NCBI GenBank assembly: GCA_018669795.1
Contig: JABHSQ010000008.1
Location: forward strand, 1 to 64,000
Direction: 5' to 3'
Source: Flavobacteriaceae bacterium
Lineage (GTDB): Bacteria; Bacteroidota; Bacteroidia; Flavobacteriales; Flavobacteriaceae
DNA length: 64,000 nt
Shown: positions 44,870 to 52,769 of the stretch, piece after piece
Numbering within the stretch: the first letter of the stretch is position 1
Layout: every line of letters begins with the position of its first letter
The notes under the pieces: generated by a model
The model's input: only the letters and a program-made list of their open reading frames with translations
The model's database searches: none
Told to the model about the DNA's origin: nothing
Made by a program: the position numbers and the translations under genes

Positions 44870-44912
44870 CAACTAATAAAGTTCAATTTTATATTGAGTT
44901 TCTTTTGAAAAA

Positions 44913-45680
44913 TTAAGAGTTCAATAGTTTTCTAATGGCTATAAAGATGAAGACCATTAGGGTATACCAAAGAAAGAAGGGAATTATAAATTCTTTCAAT
45001 CCCATGATTAAAAAAATTCCAATTAACAACAATTGAAACCCTAAACCAAAACTGGAAACAGCTGTCATGAATAAATTGGGCATTTTTTTACCTTGAGGTG
45101 CATTATTATCAAGGCGATATATAATCTTATCGAAAAACCCATAAAGGAGTTTATAAATTTTGAAAAGTATAGTTACAGTTCTTTGATTTTCACCCGGCAG
45201 GGCCTGAGGAGTGTCTGTCTCGAAAATTCTGCTAGTGGTATCACCATTTACCTTATTTCTAAGAATCACATAATAATAGTTATATAATGTTCCTTGTAAT
45301 TGTATGCCAAAAAAGCCAAGAAATGCATATATAAATGATATATCACAGATAATATAAAGTGTGTAAAATATCAAGGCATTTAATAAAATATCGGCTATAG
45401 AATCGAAAAAACGACCGGTATAAGAAGGAGTTTCTTTTATTCGAGCCAATTCACCGTCCGCAGCATCTAGAATAGACTTGAGAACTAAGAAGAAAGCTGC
45501 TAAGTAATAATAACCAAAAAACATTCCCGCAATTGCAATAAGTCCTGAAATAATAAAAAGCCAAGTAACCTGAACTGGAGTAAAACTGGTTTCTTTGAGA
45601 GACATTGCTATATGACGAGCTATGGGGCGACCATAATCTGAAAGGTCTATAAATTTATATGCTGGTGGTAATTTGGACAT
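44913..45680 (-). CDS. CDP-alcohol phosphatidyltransferase family protein
   Basis: 255 residues with about six membrane helices. The active-site signature D-G-x2-A-R-x8-G-x3-D-x3-D is visible as DGELARIKETPSYTGRFFDSIAD (near residues 69-91). Such enzymes make phospholipids or related polar lipids from CDP-diacylglycerol or CDP-inositol. Sequence alone does not show whether the acceptor is serine, glycerol phosphate or inositol phosphate. Confidence 0.87.
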   Translation of the reverse strand: MSKLPPAYKFIDLSDYGRPIARHIAMSLKETSFTPVQVTWLFIISGLIAIAGMFFGYYYLAAFFLVLKSILDAADGELARIKETPSYTGRFFDSIADILLNALIFYTLYIICDISFIYAFLGFFGIQLQGTLYNYYYVILRNKVNGDTTSRIFETDTPQALPGENQRTVTILFKIYKLLYGFFDKIIYRLDNNAPQGKKMPNLFMTAVSSFGLGFQLLLIGIFLIMGLKEFIIPFFLWYTLMVFIFIAIRKLLNS

Positions 45681-46077
45681 CTTTTTTATTTAAGCATTTT
45701 TAAAGAGAAAAAGCCTATTTAAAACAGCATTTATTGTATTCTCAAAGATAACACAAATAGTAGAATTAAAATATAAACTGTATTCAGGATTAGATAGCAA
45801 AGGGCAGCTTAAATATTCTATTTGACATAATATTAATTATAGTACATATATAGTAGTTTCTGTATAGCCTTTTTTCAGGCTATTTGCACATAATTTTAGA
45901 TATAGTGCCTTTAGGTCTATATCGTCAACAATTATGTTAAAAGAAATTACGGCTCATATACTTATAGTTTTATTTGATAGCTATAATTGAATAGTATGTA
46001 AAATATCCCACAGTCATACTAAATCTATTAGAAATATTATCCCAGGGTTATTATACATATAGTTCTAATTAATAGTA
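45681..46077. other. Gene-free stretch with two hairpins
   Basis: No credible frame longer than about 20 codons occurs in these 397 bp. Two perfect 7-bp hairpins follow one another: ATAGCCT/AGGCTAT at 45864-45883 and GATATAG/CTATATC at 45899-45923, the latter with a nested CCT/AGG. They might belong to a small RNA, or be remains of an older gene. Nothing else is recognised. Confidence 0.4.
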
Positions 46078-46467
46078 TCAAATAGCGTATTCTTTTAATA
46101 ACTCTAAAGACACATATTTTAAAGCTACATAATTAGTGGCGCTTAAGTCTAATTTAGGCCCAACGTTAGCTATTACTGCTTCCTTCCAGCGTGAAACACA
46201 TAAACACCATTTGTCACCATTTTTTAATCCTGGAAAATCCCATTCTGGCTTTGGAGTTATTAAATCATTGCCTTTAGATAAAGAATACTTCAAAAATTCA
46301 TCTGAAACTATAGCGCAAACCACATGTGTACCATAATCGTCTAGTGTGGTATTGCAAAATCCATCACGTAAATATCCAGTTATGGGATTACAGGAACAAT
46401 TTTCTAAAGGCCCACCTAAAACATTGATGGCTTTTGTCGTTGGTTTTTGAGATATTGATGTTGACAT
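46078..46467 (-). CDS. DUF2237 family protein
   Basis: 129 residues, soluble. Family landmarks are INVLGGPLENCS near the N terminus, GYLRDGFCNT, DDYGTHVVCAIVSDEFL, and DKWCLCVSRWKEA. Several conserved Cys (CSCNP, FCN, WCLC) suggest metal or disulfide chemistry. The family's function is unknown. It lies 13 bp after the caspase-like gene on the same strand. Confidence 0.88.
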   Translation of the reverse strand: MSTSISQKPTTKAINVLGGPLENCSCNPITGYLRDGFCNTTLDDYGTHVVCAIVSDEFLKYSLSKGNDLITPKPEWDFPGLKNGDKWCLCVSRWKEAVIANVGPKLDLSATNYVALKYVSLELLKEYAI

Positions 46468-46480
46468 AAATTAATTAAGT

Positions 46481-47119
46481 TTAATAATACAATCTAAAAT
46501 CAAGTAATTTACACACATTATAATGTCTTTGATGCAGCTCCTCTAAAATATTTATTAAATTATCATCTTCTTTAAATAAATTAAAGAATGCTTTATCAAG
46601 ATTTGAGCTAGTTATTCCTTTAAATTCATTGCCATAACCAGAAATAGCTTTTGCGCTAGTGATATCCAAAAAATATTGAGCTTCTTCTTTATCTAAATCT
46701 AAAACTTTTGCATTTGAAAAATGTAAAATTTTTCCTTCTAATCTTCCTTCAAACATTTCTGCAATTTCTTGTAGACTATAATAGTAGTTATTTAAACAAA
46801 TACTATTTGCTTCACCAGTTATAACAAAGTAAATGATCTCATAGTCTTTAAAGTTATGATCATCCGATAGCAATTCATTTAAGCTAGTTTCTAGACCTTC
46901 AATAGTGTCGCATGTTTTATAAATACTAGCTATTCCATATTGCATGGTCAATTGTTCTAGATTTTTTTGTGCTTCGGTAACCTTATCCGATTCTATGTTA
47001 TGAACCGCTTCTAAACAGTAAATAAAATAATCTGTATCGATAATTTTTTCTTGAGGATATTGTTGTCTTTTCTTTAACAAAATTCTTAGGTTTTTACAAA
47101 TACCATACAATGTTGCCAT
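46481..47119 (-). CDS. Caspase/CHAT-like fold protein with lost catalytic dyad (possibly DUF6642-like)
   Basis: 212 residues from ATG 47119, which overlaps the preceding methyltransferase gene by 34 bp; a later start is possible. After YFIYCLEAV (31-39), the core strands YEIIYFVITGE (93-103) and KILHFSNAKVL (130-140), then AKAISGYG (156-163), resemble the two catalytic strands of caspase-like (CHAT) proteins. The usual His-Gly and Ser-Cys positions read ITGE and FSNAK, so the His and Cys are missing. The family name is from memory and unverified. Probably a non-catalytic relative. Confidence 0.5.
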   Translation of the reverse strand: MATLYGICKNLRILLKKRQQYPQEKIIDTDYFIYCLEAVHNIESDKVTEAQKNLEQLTMQYGIASIYKTCDTIEGLETSLNELLSDDHNFKDYEIIYFVITGEANSICLNNYYYSLQEIAEMFEGRLEGKILHFSNAKVLDLDKEEAQYFLDITSAKAISGYGNEFKGITSSNLDKAFFNLFKEDDNLINILEELHQRHYNVCKLLDFRLYY

Positions 47120-47823
47120 GGTAAATTTTCAAAATTTCGAAGGAGTTTAAAGCCTGCAGCTTCCATTTCCTTGACTGCTTGATTCTGTGTCATTTTGTGA
47201 ATTTTTTTTATTGGAACTCTAGGATCTTCTCCACGATATTCTACCAAGTAAATCTTTCCATTTGATCGCAATGCTTTTTTAATCGATTGCATCATTTCAT
47301 ATGGATAATTAAACTCATGATATACATCGACCATTAACACCTTATCAACAGAATTTTCTGGAAGATTTACGCTTCTTTCAGTACCTAAAACAATTACTGT
47401 ATTATTATTGTTTTGAGTATCTATTTTAGATTGTATTTCTTTCAACATTTCCGCTTGAATATCCACAGCATAAATAAGTCCATTTTTTATAATTGGCGAC
47501 ATTTTAAAAACATGATAACCGGAACCTGCTCCTATATCAGCAAGAGTATCTCCAGGTTGAATATTCATGTTTTTAAGTAAGTTGGTTACATTTTCTTCTG
47601 CTTCTCTCTCAGGTCGATCTAACCATTGCATGCCTTCAAATCCCATAACAAAAGCAATCTCACGTCCCATATACCACTTCCCTATGCCGTTAGGATCTTC
47701 AATTTTATACGTATAAGGCTTTTTTGACGATTCAACTTGTAAGCCACAGGAATATAGGCTGATCATTACAAAAGACATCAGTATAAAGATAGACTTGGTT
47801 TTAATTATTTTAAAAGTTTTCAA
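47086..47823 (-). CDS. Predicted lipoprotein with class I SAM-dependent methyltransferase domain
   Basis: 245 residues. The N terminus is a lipoprotein signal: basic MKTFKIIKTK, hydrophobic stretch, and ISLYSC with Cys26. A short linker (KWYMGREIAFVMGFEGMQWL) leads to a methyltransferase fold with motif I LADIGAGSGYHV (94-105), acidic AVDI, and VLMVDVYHEF. SAM is cytoplasmic, so a membrane-tethered, exported methyltransferase is odd; similar predicted secreted proteins occur in Bacteroidota and Planctomycetota. It is not certain that the protein is active or that the signal is used. Confidence 0.82.
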   Translation of the reverse strand: MKTFKIIKTKSIFILMSFVMISLYSCGLQVESSKKPYTYKIEDPNGIGKWYMGREIAFVMGFEGMQWLDRPEREAEENVTNLLKNMNIQPGDTLADIGAGSGYHVFKMSPIIKNGLIYAVDIQAEMLKEIQSKIDTQNNNNTVIVLGTERSVNLPENSVDKVLMVDVYHEFNYPYEMMQSIKKALRSNGKIYLVEYRGEDPRVPIKKIHKMTQNQAVKEMEAAGFKLLRNFENLPWQHCMVFVKT

Positions 47824-47941
47824 TTTTATAAAAAAATTAGAATGTTATTTTAACTTATTAATACTAGAACAAGGGAAACATTTTAGTAGATAAAACACTT
47901 TTAATGTAGAGCATATTTTTATAATTTTTAAATATTCACAA

Positions 47942-48313
47942 TTAATCTCCAAGAATACGTCCCATAGTTCCTGCGATAACTTTTACTTGAAAGACCTTTA
48001 GTTTAATACCATCATTTTGGTATATCAACACCACATCTTTTTCACCATCGGTATTTACTTTAAAATTAAAATTATATAGCTTCTTACCATCTTTAAAAAT
48101 AGTACTTTGATCAATTAAAGTGATTATTGGTTCTATTTTTGAAGCTAATAGCCATTTGTTTTTTCCTTCAGCATCCCCTTCTAATTGTATTTGAAAAGGA
48201 CTGTCTAACTGGTATTCTACTGTGCTGTTGTTATTACTCTCAGTTAAAGGACCAGAACAACTAAAAAAGCTTATTGTTAAGCAGATGATTATAATGTGTT
48301 TTAAATATTTCAT
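47942..48313 (-). CDS. Small lipoprotein of unknown function
   Basis: 123 residues. Lipoprotein signal MKYLKHIIIICLTISFFSCSG with Cys19, then a beta-rich domain. The pattern KNKWLLAS, YNFNFKVNTDGEKDVVLIY and FQVKVIAGTM loosely recalls chagasin-type protease inhibitors or other Ig-like folds, but key loop residues are not recognisable. It sits 118 bp after the methyltransferase lipoprotein and 3 bp from the TMEM175-like gene upstream. No function assigned. Confidence 0.75.
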   Translation of the reverse strand: MKYLKHIIIICLTISFFSCSGPLTESNNNSTVEYQLDSPFQIQLEGDAEGKNKWLLASKIEPIITLIDQSTIFKDGKKLYNFNFKVNTDGEKDVVLIYQNDGIKLKVFQVKVIAGTMGRILGD

Positions 48314-48316
48314 AGT

Positions 48317-48889
48317 TTATAAAAGTTTTTTTTGATGGTAGATTTGAGAATATATTTTTAAAATAGCTGGAGTTATATAAAAAAAAACTGCAACCACAGG
48401 AGCATAAAATGATAATAGTATTCCTATACTATAAATTAATAGTGATACTCTTTGGTAATTTTTTAAATTTATAATTATTTTTGATTCAAAATATTTGTCA
48501 TGCTCTCTAACAATAACCATTTGTAGGATAACAAACGATATTCCACACATTAAAAGCGTAAAGCCATATAGTGCAAGTGGAGAATCATCTAAATGATTTT
48601 CGCCTACCCAAGAAGTGGTGAAAGGAATTAGCGATAGCCAAAACAGAAAATGTAAATTTGCCCATAAAATTTTACCGGTTACTTTTTCTATATATTGAAA
48701 TAAAAAATGATGATTATTCCAATAAATCCCAACATATATAAAGCTTATTAAGTAGCTAACAAATACACCTGCTTTTGGAAATAAGGCTTCTAAATTTGTT
48801 TCTTCAGGTGCTTTAAGTTGAAAAACCATGATGGTAATAATAATAGCTAATACACCATCCGTAAATGCTTCAAGTCTGCTGGTCGTCAT
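48317..48889 (-). CDS. TMEM175-like (DUF1211) membrane channel protein
   Basis: 190 residues, six membrane helices. The first helix carries RLEAFTDGVLAIIITIMV (residues 5-22), matching the R-x3-F-S-D pore signature of TMEM175 with Thr for Ser. Prokaryotic TMEM175 forms tetrameric potassium channels. VYWNNHH-like IYWNNHHFLFQY and ANLHFLFWLSLIPFTTSW are also typical. Likely transcribed with the lipoprotein that starts 3 bp after its stop. Confidence 0.9.
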   Translation of the reverse strand: MTTSRLEAFTDGVLAIIITIMVFQLKAPEETNLEALFPKAGVFVSYLISFIYVGIYWNNHHFLFQYIEKVTGKILWANLHFLFWLSLIPFTTSWVGENHLDDSPLALYGFTLLMCGISFVILQMVIVREHDKYFESKIIINLKNYQRVSLLIYSIGILLSFYAPVVAVFFYITPAILKIYSQIYHQKKLL

Positions 48890-49084
48890 ATTAGTTTAAT
48901 AGATTGAAATAATAGTTGTTGAAACGTAAATGTACAAACTTTCCCTCTTTATCAACTAGCCACTTCACAAAATTTATAATAGGAATTTTATAGTACATAA
49001 CGATGTGTTAGTGATTGAAAATCTGAAATTAGTATTACTACTAGTAAACGTTTCATAGAAAAAATAATTCCGTCTATTTAATAG

Positions 49085-49092
49085 TATATTTG
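49085..49092 (+). promoter_or_regulatory. Bacteroidota-type -7 box upstream of the degenerate DEAD-box gene
   Basis: TATATTTG, a full match to TAnnTTTG, 48 bp before ATG 49141. It suggests the gene is transcribed by itself. No -33 element at the proper distance. Confidence 0.35.
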
Positions 49093-49140
49093 CTCAAATT
49101 ATAATGAATTTTATTCTAAACTGTTAGCGCTTTAATTTTT

Positions 49141-49752
49141 ATGCCTTTTAAAAAATTACATTCCGATATACGTGAGAAGCTAGACGATTTAGAAATAATA
49201 ACACCCACTTCTTTTCAGAGCAAAAGTATTCCTGTAATAAAAAGTGGTGCAAATCTTTTTTGTACGGCCCCAAAAGATAGTGGAAAAACAACCACGCTTA
49301 TTCTTACTACCTTACAAAAATTAAAATGTGAGATGGTTGGAAATGCACCAAGAGCTGTTATTCTTGTTGAAGACAGGGAAAAAGCCTTAGAATTATATGA
49401 TGCTTTTATAAAACACACTAAATACAATTCCTTGCGAGTTTATGCAAGCTATGAACAACTTCATATTGATATGCAAAAATCAGAAATTTTTGAGGGTATT
49501 GACATTCTTATTTCCACGCCCAAAACGATGAATAAGTTAATGTCGTTAAATGGTGTAAGTACTTCTCAATTAATGATATTTAGTATTGACGATGCTGAAT
49601 TTTTAGTTCAAAAATCTTCTTACACTGCTATTATGTCGATTACTCAAAGTATCAATAAATGTCAATTTGTACTCTACTCAGAAAAAATGCATCCAATACT
49701 AAAACGCTTTAAGTCCTATTTTATGGAACATTCTAAAATAGTTACTATTTAA
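49141..49752 (+). CDS. Single-domain degenerate DEAD-box protein
   Basis: 203 residues, equal to only the first RecA-like domain of a DEAD-box helicase. A Q-motif-like TPTSFQSKSIPVI (21-33), a Walker A-like APKDSGKT (43-50), ILVEDREKA where PTREL is expected, STPKTM for TPGR, and DDAE (150-153) in place of DEAD are seen; motif III (SAT) reads YSE. There is no second domain and the stop is followed by non-coding sequence. The intact frame and its own promoter-like box argue for a kept function without unwinding, for instance RNA binding or regulation. Confidence 0.85.
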   Translation: MPFKKLHSDIREKLDDLEIITPTSFQSKSIPVIKSGANLFCTAPKDSGKTTTLILTTLQKLKCEMVGNAPRAVILVEDREKALELYDAFIKHTKYNSLRVYASYEQLHIDMQKSEIFEGIDILISTPKTMNKLMSLNGVSTSQLMIFSIDDAEFLVQKSSYTAIMSITQSINKCQFVLYSEKMHPILKRFKSYFMEHSKIVTI

Positions 49753-49824
49753 TAATTTTATGATCTATAAATGCTTATTGTTATAAATCACCAGATTTTA
49801 TAAAATATTAAATGGTATAAATAA

Positions 49825-50718
49825 CTATTCAATTATGATTTTAATTGTCTTTTTCTTAAATTGATTTGTGTAAACAATAATAAAATAGATTCCAGCTTGA
49901 TAAACTGATGTATCAAATTTAAGTTCTTTATTTCCATAATTACGATAACTATTTACTCTTCTTCCATTTATATCGTATATATCAATAAGCTTTATATTTT
50001 CTAAATTAATTAAATGGCAGCTATTTAACATGTTATTATTACTGACTATTATGTTAGAAAGAGGATAATTACTTTCATTAATGTTTAAAATAATAGTAGG
50101 TTCACAGGAATCTATAGAATCCAAGTTAGCATAAAAATAATCTCCATTTTTATAAAAACAGCTTAAATGTCCTACCCCATTTATATCTGGATCACCACTT
50201 GGAGCATTAATTAGAGATAATGATCCAGCACCTTCAATCCAAATTGCATTTGTTGTACTAACAATGTTAGATTCTGATGGAGAAAGATAAAAGTGACGAT
50301 AATCATTGCCATTAACTAAAGGTCTAGAAATAATCGAATCTAAATTATAATAACCTGCATTTTCAATAAATGGAGAAATTGGGTTTTTCATATCAATAGA
50401 ATCATCAATATTTAAAGAAAAATCATATAATAAATATTCAGTATTTCCAGTTTCTTGTATAAAATTTAGAAACACTTTTTTTTCTAAAATATCTTCTCTC
50501 AACAAAATGCTTCTTGAAATAAAATGATAGCCATCTAATATTTTATAATTATACCCATCAGTAATAGTATCACCATCGGTATAATAAAAATCGGTTAAAC
50601 ATCCAAAGTAACAATTTGTGACTTGCCATTCATTATAATCATCCAATAATGGCACATAATCCTGACTAAATAGTAAGGCACTAAAAAAATAAAACAAAAA
50701 ATTTAGTCGTTTTTTCAT
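49825..50718 (-). CDS. T9SS type A sorting domain protein
   Basis: 297 residues. Signal peptide MKKRLNFLFYFFSALLFSQ, a secreted beta-rich domain of unknown function (about 25-200), and a C-terminal type IX secretion sorting domain (about 230-297) with the typical IYDINGRRVNSY, then YQAGIYFIIVYTN and a Lys-rich end. The protein is therefore expected to cross the outer membrane by the type IX system and be released or anchored. The body matches no family I recognise. Confidence 0.87.
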   Translation of the reverse strand: MKKRLNFLFYFFSALLFSQDYVPLLDDYNEWQVTNCYFGCLTDFYYTDGDTITDGYNYKILDGYHFISRSILLREDILEKKVFLNFIQETGNTEYLLYDFSLNIDDSIDMKNPISPFIENAGYYNLDSIISRPLVNGNDYRHFYLSPSESNIVSTTNAIWIEGAGSLSLINAPSGDPDINGVGHLSCFYKNGDYFYANLDSIDSCEPTIILNINESNYPLSNIIVSNNNMLNSCHLINLENIKLIDIYDINGRRVNSYRNYGNKELKFDTSVYQAGIYFIIVYTNQFKKKTIKIIIE

Positions 50719-50761
50719 ATTATATTAAATGGTTAATATAAGAATAAAATATATATTTATC

Positions 50762-51487
50762 TCATACTATATTTAACAGCATTAATATTGACATTACCAT
50801 CATAATCGTGTTTTCAATTAATGTTGCTTCTGTCATCGGTAATTTTAAAGCTGTTCCTAAACATGCGCATCGAATGTGTTTTTTATATAAAAGTGTTTTT
50901 AGTACTCCAATAGTGGTAATTCCTAAAACAATAAGTGTAATAACTAAAGCGATATCAACTTTAAATCGCATTAAAAACATTAGACCCAAAACAGTTTCAA
51001 TAAAAGGGTACATCCATCCATAAATTGGAATGCGCTTTGCTAGAGGGTCATACATTTTAAATGACTCCGGAAAACCTTTTAAATCTAACATTTTAAAGAA
51101 GCTAAACACAATGTAAAATAAGCCCATAAAATCAAGCATAAATTCGTTCCAAGACCAATCTTTATAATGAATAAGCAGACTTGCCGTTGTGATATAAAAA
51201 ATGATTAGCAGTAGTGGCTTTAATTGTTCTAATTTAGTTTTTTCAGCATCAATAGTTATATTGGATGAAAAGACATTTTTTTCGTGCTTTTCTGATAAAG
51301 TAAATTTTTCTGGCAATGCCTTTTTTAGTAATTCAGTACTAATATGCTTATCCATTGTCACTTCTGTTTCTCCATTTTCAAGGTGAACAGAAACATGGGT
51401 TACGTTTTCTAAAGCATTAATATATTTTTCTACGGAAGCTTTACAATTATTGCAAGTCATTCCTTCAACTTTATAGGTTTGTTTCAT
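50762..51487 (-). CDS. HMA-domain/MauE-like membrane fusion protein
   Basis: 241 residues. Residues 1-68 are a heavy-metal-associated domain with the metal motif GMTCNNCKAS (Cys11 and Cys14). After a linker come four membrane helices (about 90-241) similar to MauE/DoxX redox-associated proteins, with CACLGTALKLP near 208. MauE-like proteins help form disulfides or handle redox cofactors. The fusion suggests copper delivery or redox treatment of a metal at the membrane. No copper ATPase gene is beside it. Confidence 0.87.
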   Translation of the reverse strand: MKQTYKVEGMTCNNCKASVEKYINALENVTHVSVHLENGETEVTMDKHISTELLKKALPEKFTLSEKHEKNVFSSNITIDAEKTKLEQLKPLLLIIFYITTASLLIHYKDWSWNEFMLDFMGLFYIVFSFFKMLDLKGFPESFKMYDPLAKRIPIYGWMYPFIETVLGLMFLMRFKVDIALVITLIVLGITTIGVLKTLLYKKHIRCACLGTALKLPMTEATLIENTIMMVMSILMLLNIV

Positions 51488-51622
51488 TATTGTTTTCCTT
51501 AAATAATTAATAATATCTGTTATAAACTACTTACTATTCCTAAGTTTATTTAATTTTATCAAATATAATAAATTCATTAACGCATGGAGAGTATGGTTAT
51601 CAAGTTATAAGAAGAAGCCATT

Positions 51623-52576
51623 TTAATGTTTTATCTCACTATTTAAAATTTCTTTTACAGCCTGCCTATATTTTATAGGATTGCTTGCTTTTTTAATCTT
51701 TTTATAGGTTTTTTGAGGATTAGAAAAAGACTGTGAAAAATAGTCCCAAAAACCTAACATTTTCATTTTTATAGGGGTTGGACCAGATAAAGCAGCATCG
51801 TATTGTTGGTATATTTCGTCATGAAAAGCTTCAAATATCTCCCAACGATTTGGAGGGTATTCGGTTACATCATTTTTTATCATACTCGGTAAAAAGGGAT
51901 CAGCAATTAAACCACGACCAATCATAAAGTGATCAATACTTGGGAACTGGTCTTTCATTTTTTTAAATTGTTCCACAGAAGTAATATCTCCATTATAATA
52001 TAATTTGTGTTTTGCTAGGTCTATACATTTTTGAAATGCCTCCAAATCTACATCACCCTTGTATAATTGTTTTCCAATACGTGCATGTATCGCAACGTTT
52101 TTTAGTGGATATTTATCTAAAACAGGAAAAGTGTGTAGTATTTCTTCACTGTTTTCATAACCCATTCTCATCTTCATAGAAACCAAAATATTAGTTTCAT
52201 TGTGGACACGATGTAAAATGGCGTCTATTTTATTTGGATCACAAATTAAGCCGGAACCCATTCCACGATTCGTTACCATTGGATAAGGACAGCCTAAATT
52301 CCAATTGAGTTCTTTGTAACCCAATTGTTGTATGTATTTAACAACAAATAAAAACTCATCGGCATCATTTGTAATAACTTGCGGTATCACTTCTAAAGTA
52401 GTATTATGATCTGGCAATAAATCGTGTTCGTTAGAGGATTTTATCTTCAGTTTACCATTTAAACGAATATAAGGCGCATAAAAAGTATCTATACCTCCAA
52501 AATATTTGTTTTGTGCATTCCTAAAACGAAAATCGGTAAAACCTTGTAATGGCGAAGATAATAGTGTAAAACTCAT
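51623..52576 (-). CDS. tRNA-dihydrouridine synthase family protein (DusC-like)
   Basis: 317 residues, FMN-binding TIM barrel. It has the family signature ELNWNLGCPYPMVTNRGMGSGLI (catalytic Cys near 101), the opening SSPLQGFTDFRFRNA, KMRMGYE and the phosphate-binding GDITS and MIGRGLIADP. Dus enzymes reduce uridine to dihydrouridine in tRNA with NADPH. The subtype was chosen by the short length and the SPLQGFTD motif. A TATCTTTG box at 52592-52599 lies just upstream. Confidence 0.92.
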   Translation of the reverse strand: MSFTLLSSPLQGFTDFRFRNAQNKYFGGIDTFYAPYIRLNGKLKIKSSNEHDLLPDHNTTLEVIPQVITNDADEFLFVVKYIQQLGYKELNWNLGCPYPMVTNRGMGSGLICDPNKIDAILHRVHNETNILVSMKMRMGYENSEEILHTFPVLDKYPLKNVAIHARIGKQLYKGDVDLEAFQKCIDLAKHKLYYNGDITSVEQFKKMKDQFPSIDHFMIGRGLIADPFLPSMIKNDVTEYPPNRWEIFEAFHDEIYQQYDAALSGPTPIKMKMLGFWDYFSQSFSNPQKTYKKIKKASNPIKYRQAVKEILNSEIKH

Positions 52577-52591
52577 AGTTTATTCTTGGCG

Positions 52592-52599
52592 CAAAGATA
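52592..52599 (-). promoter_or_regulatory. Bacteroidota-type -7 box upstream of dus
   Basis: Minus strand TATCTTTG, full match to TAnnTTTG, 15 bp before the dus ATG, implying a very short leader. Confidence 0.4.
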
Positions 52600-52769
52600 A
52601 GCGAATTGTTTTTTTGTATTAATTTAAAATTGGAATCCATAAGCACATTTTTAGTGATTAATAAAAAAACACTAAGAGATGATACCATTCTATAAATTTT
52701 CCACTTCACTCCTATTTAATTAAATATTTTACTAAACATAGTCATGCGCATTAAAAATATCAATCAATT

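Noticed and set aside
45934-45990. Plus-strand 18-residue frame in the gene-free stretch
   Set aside because: Too short with no supporting signals.
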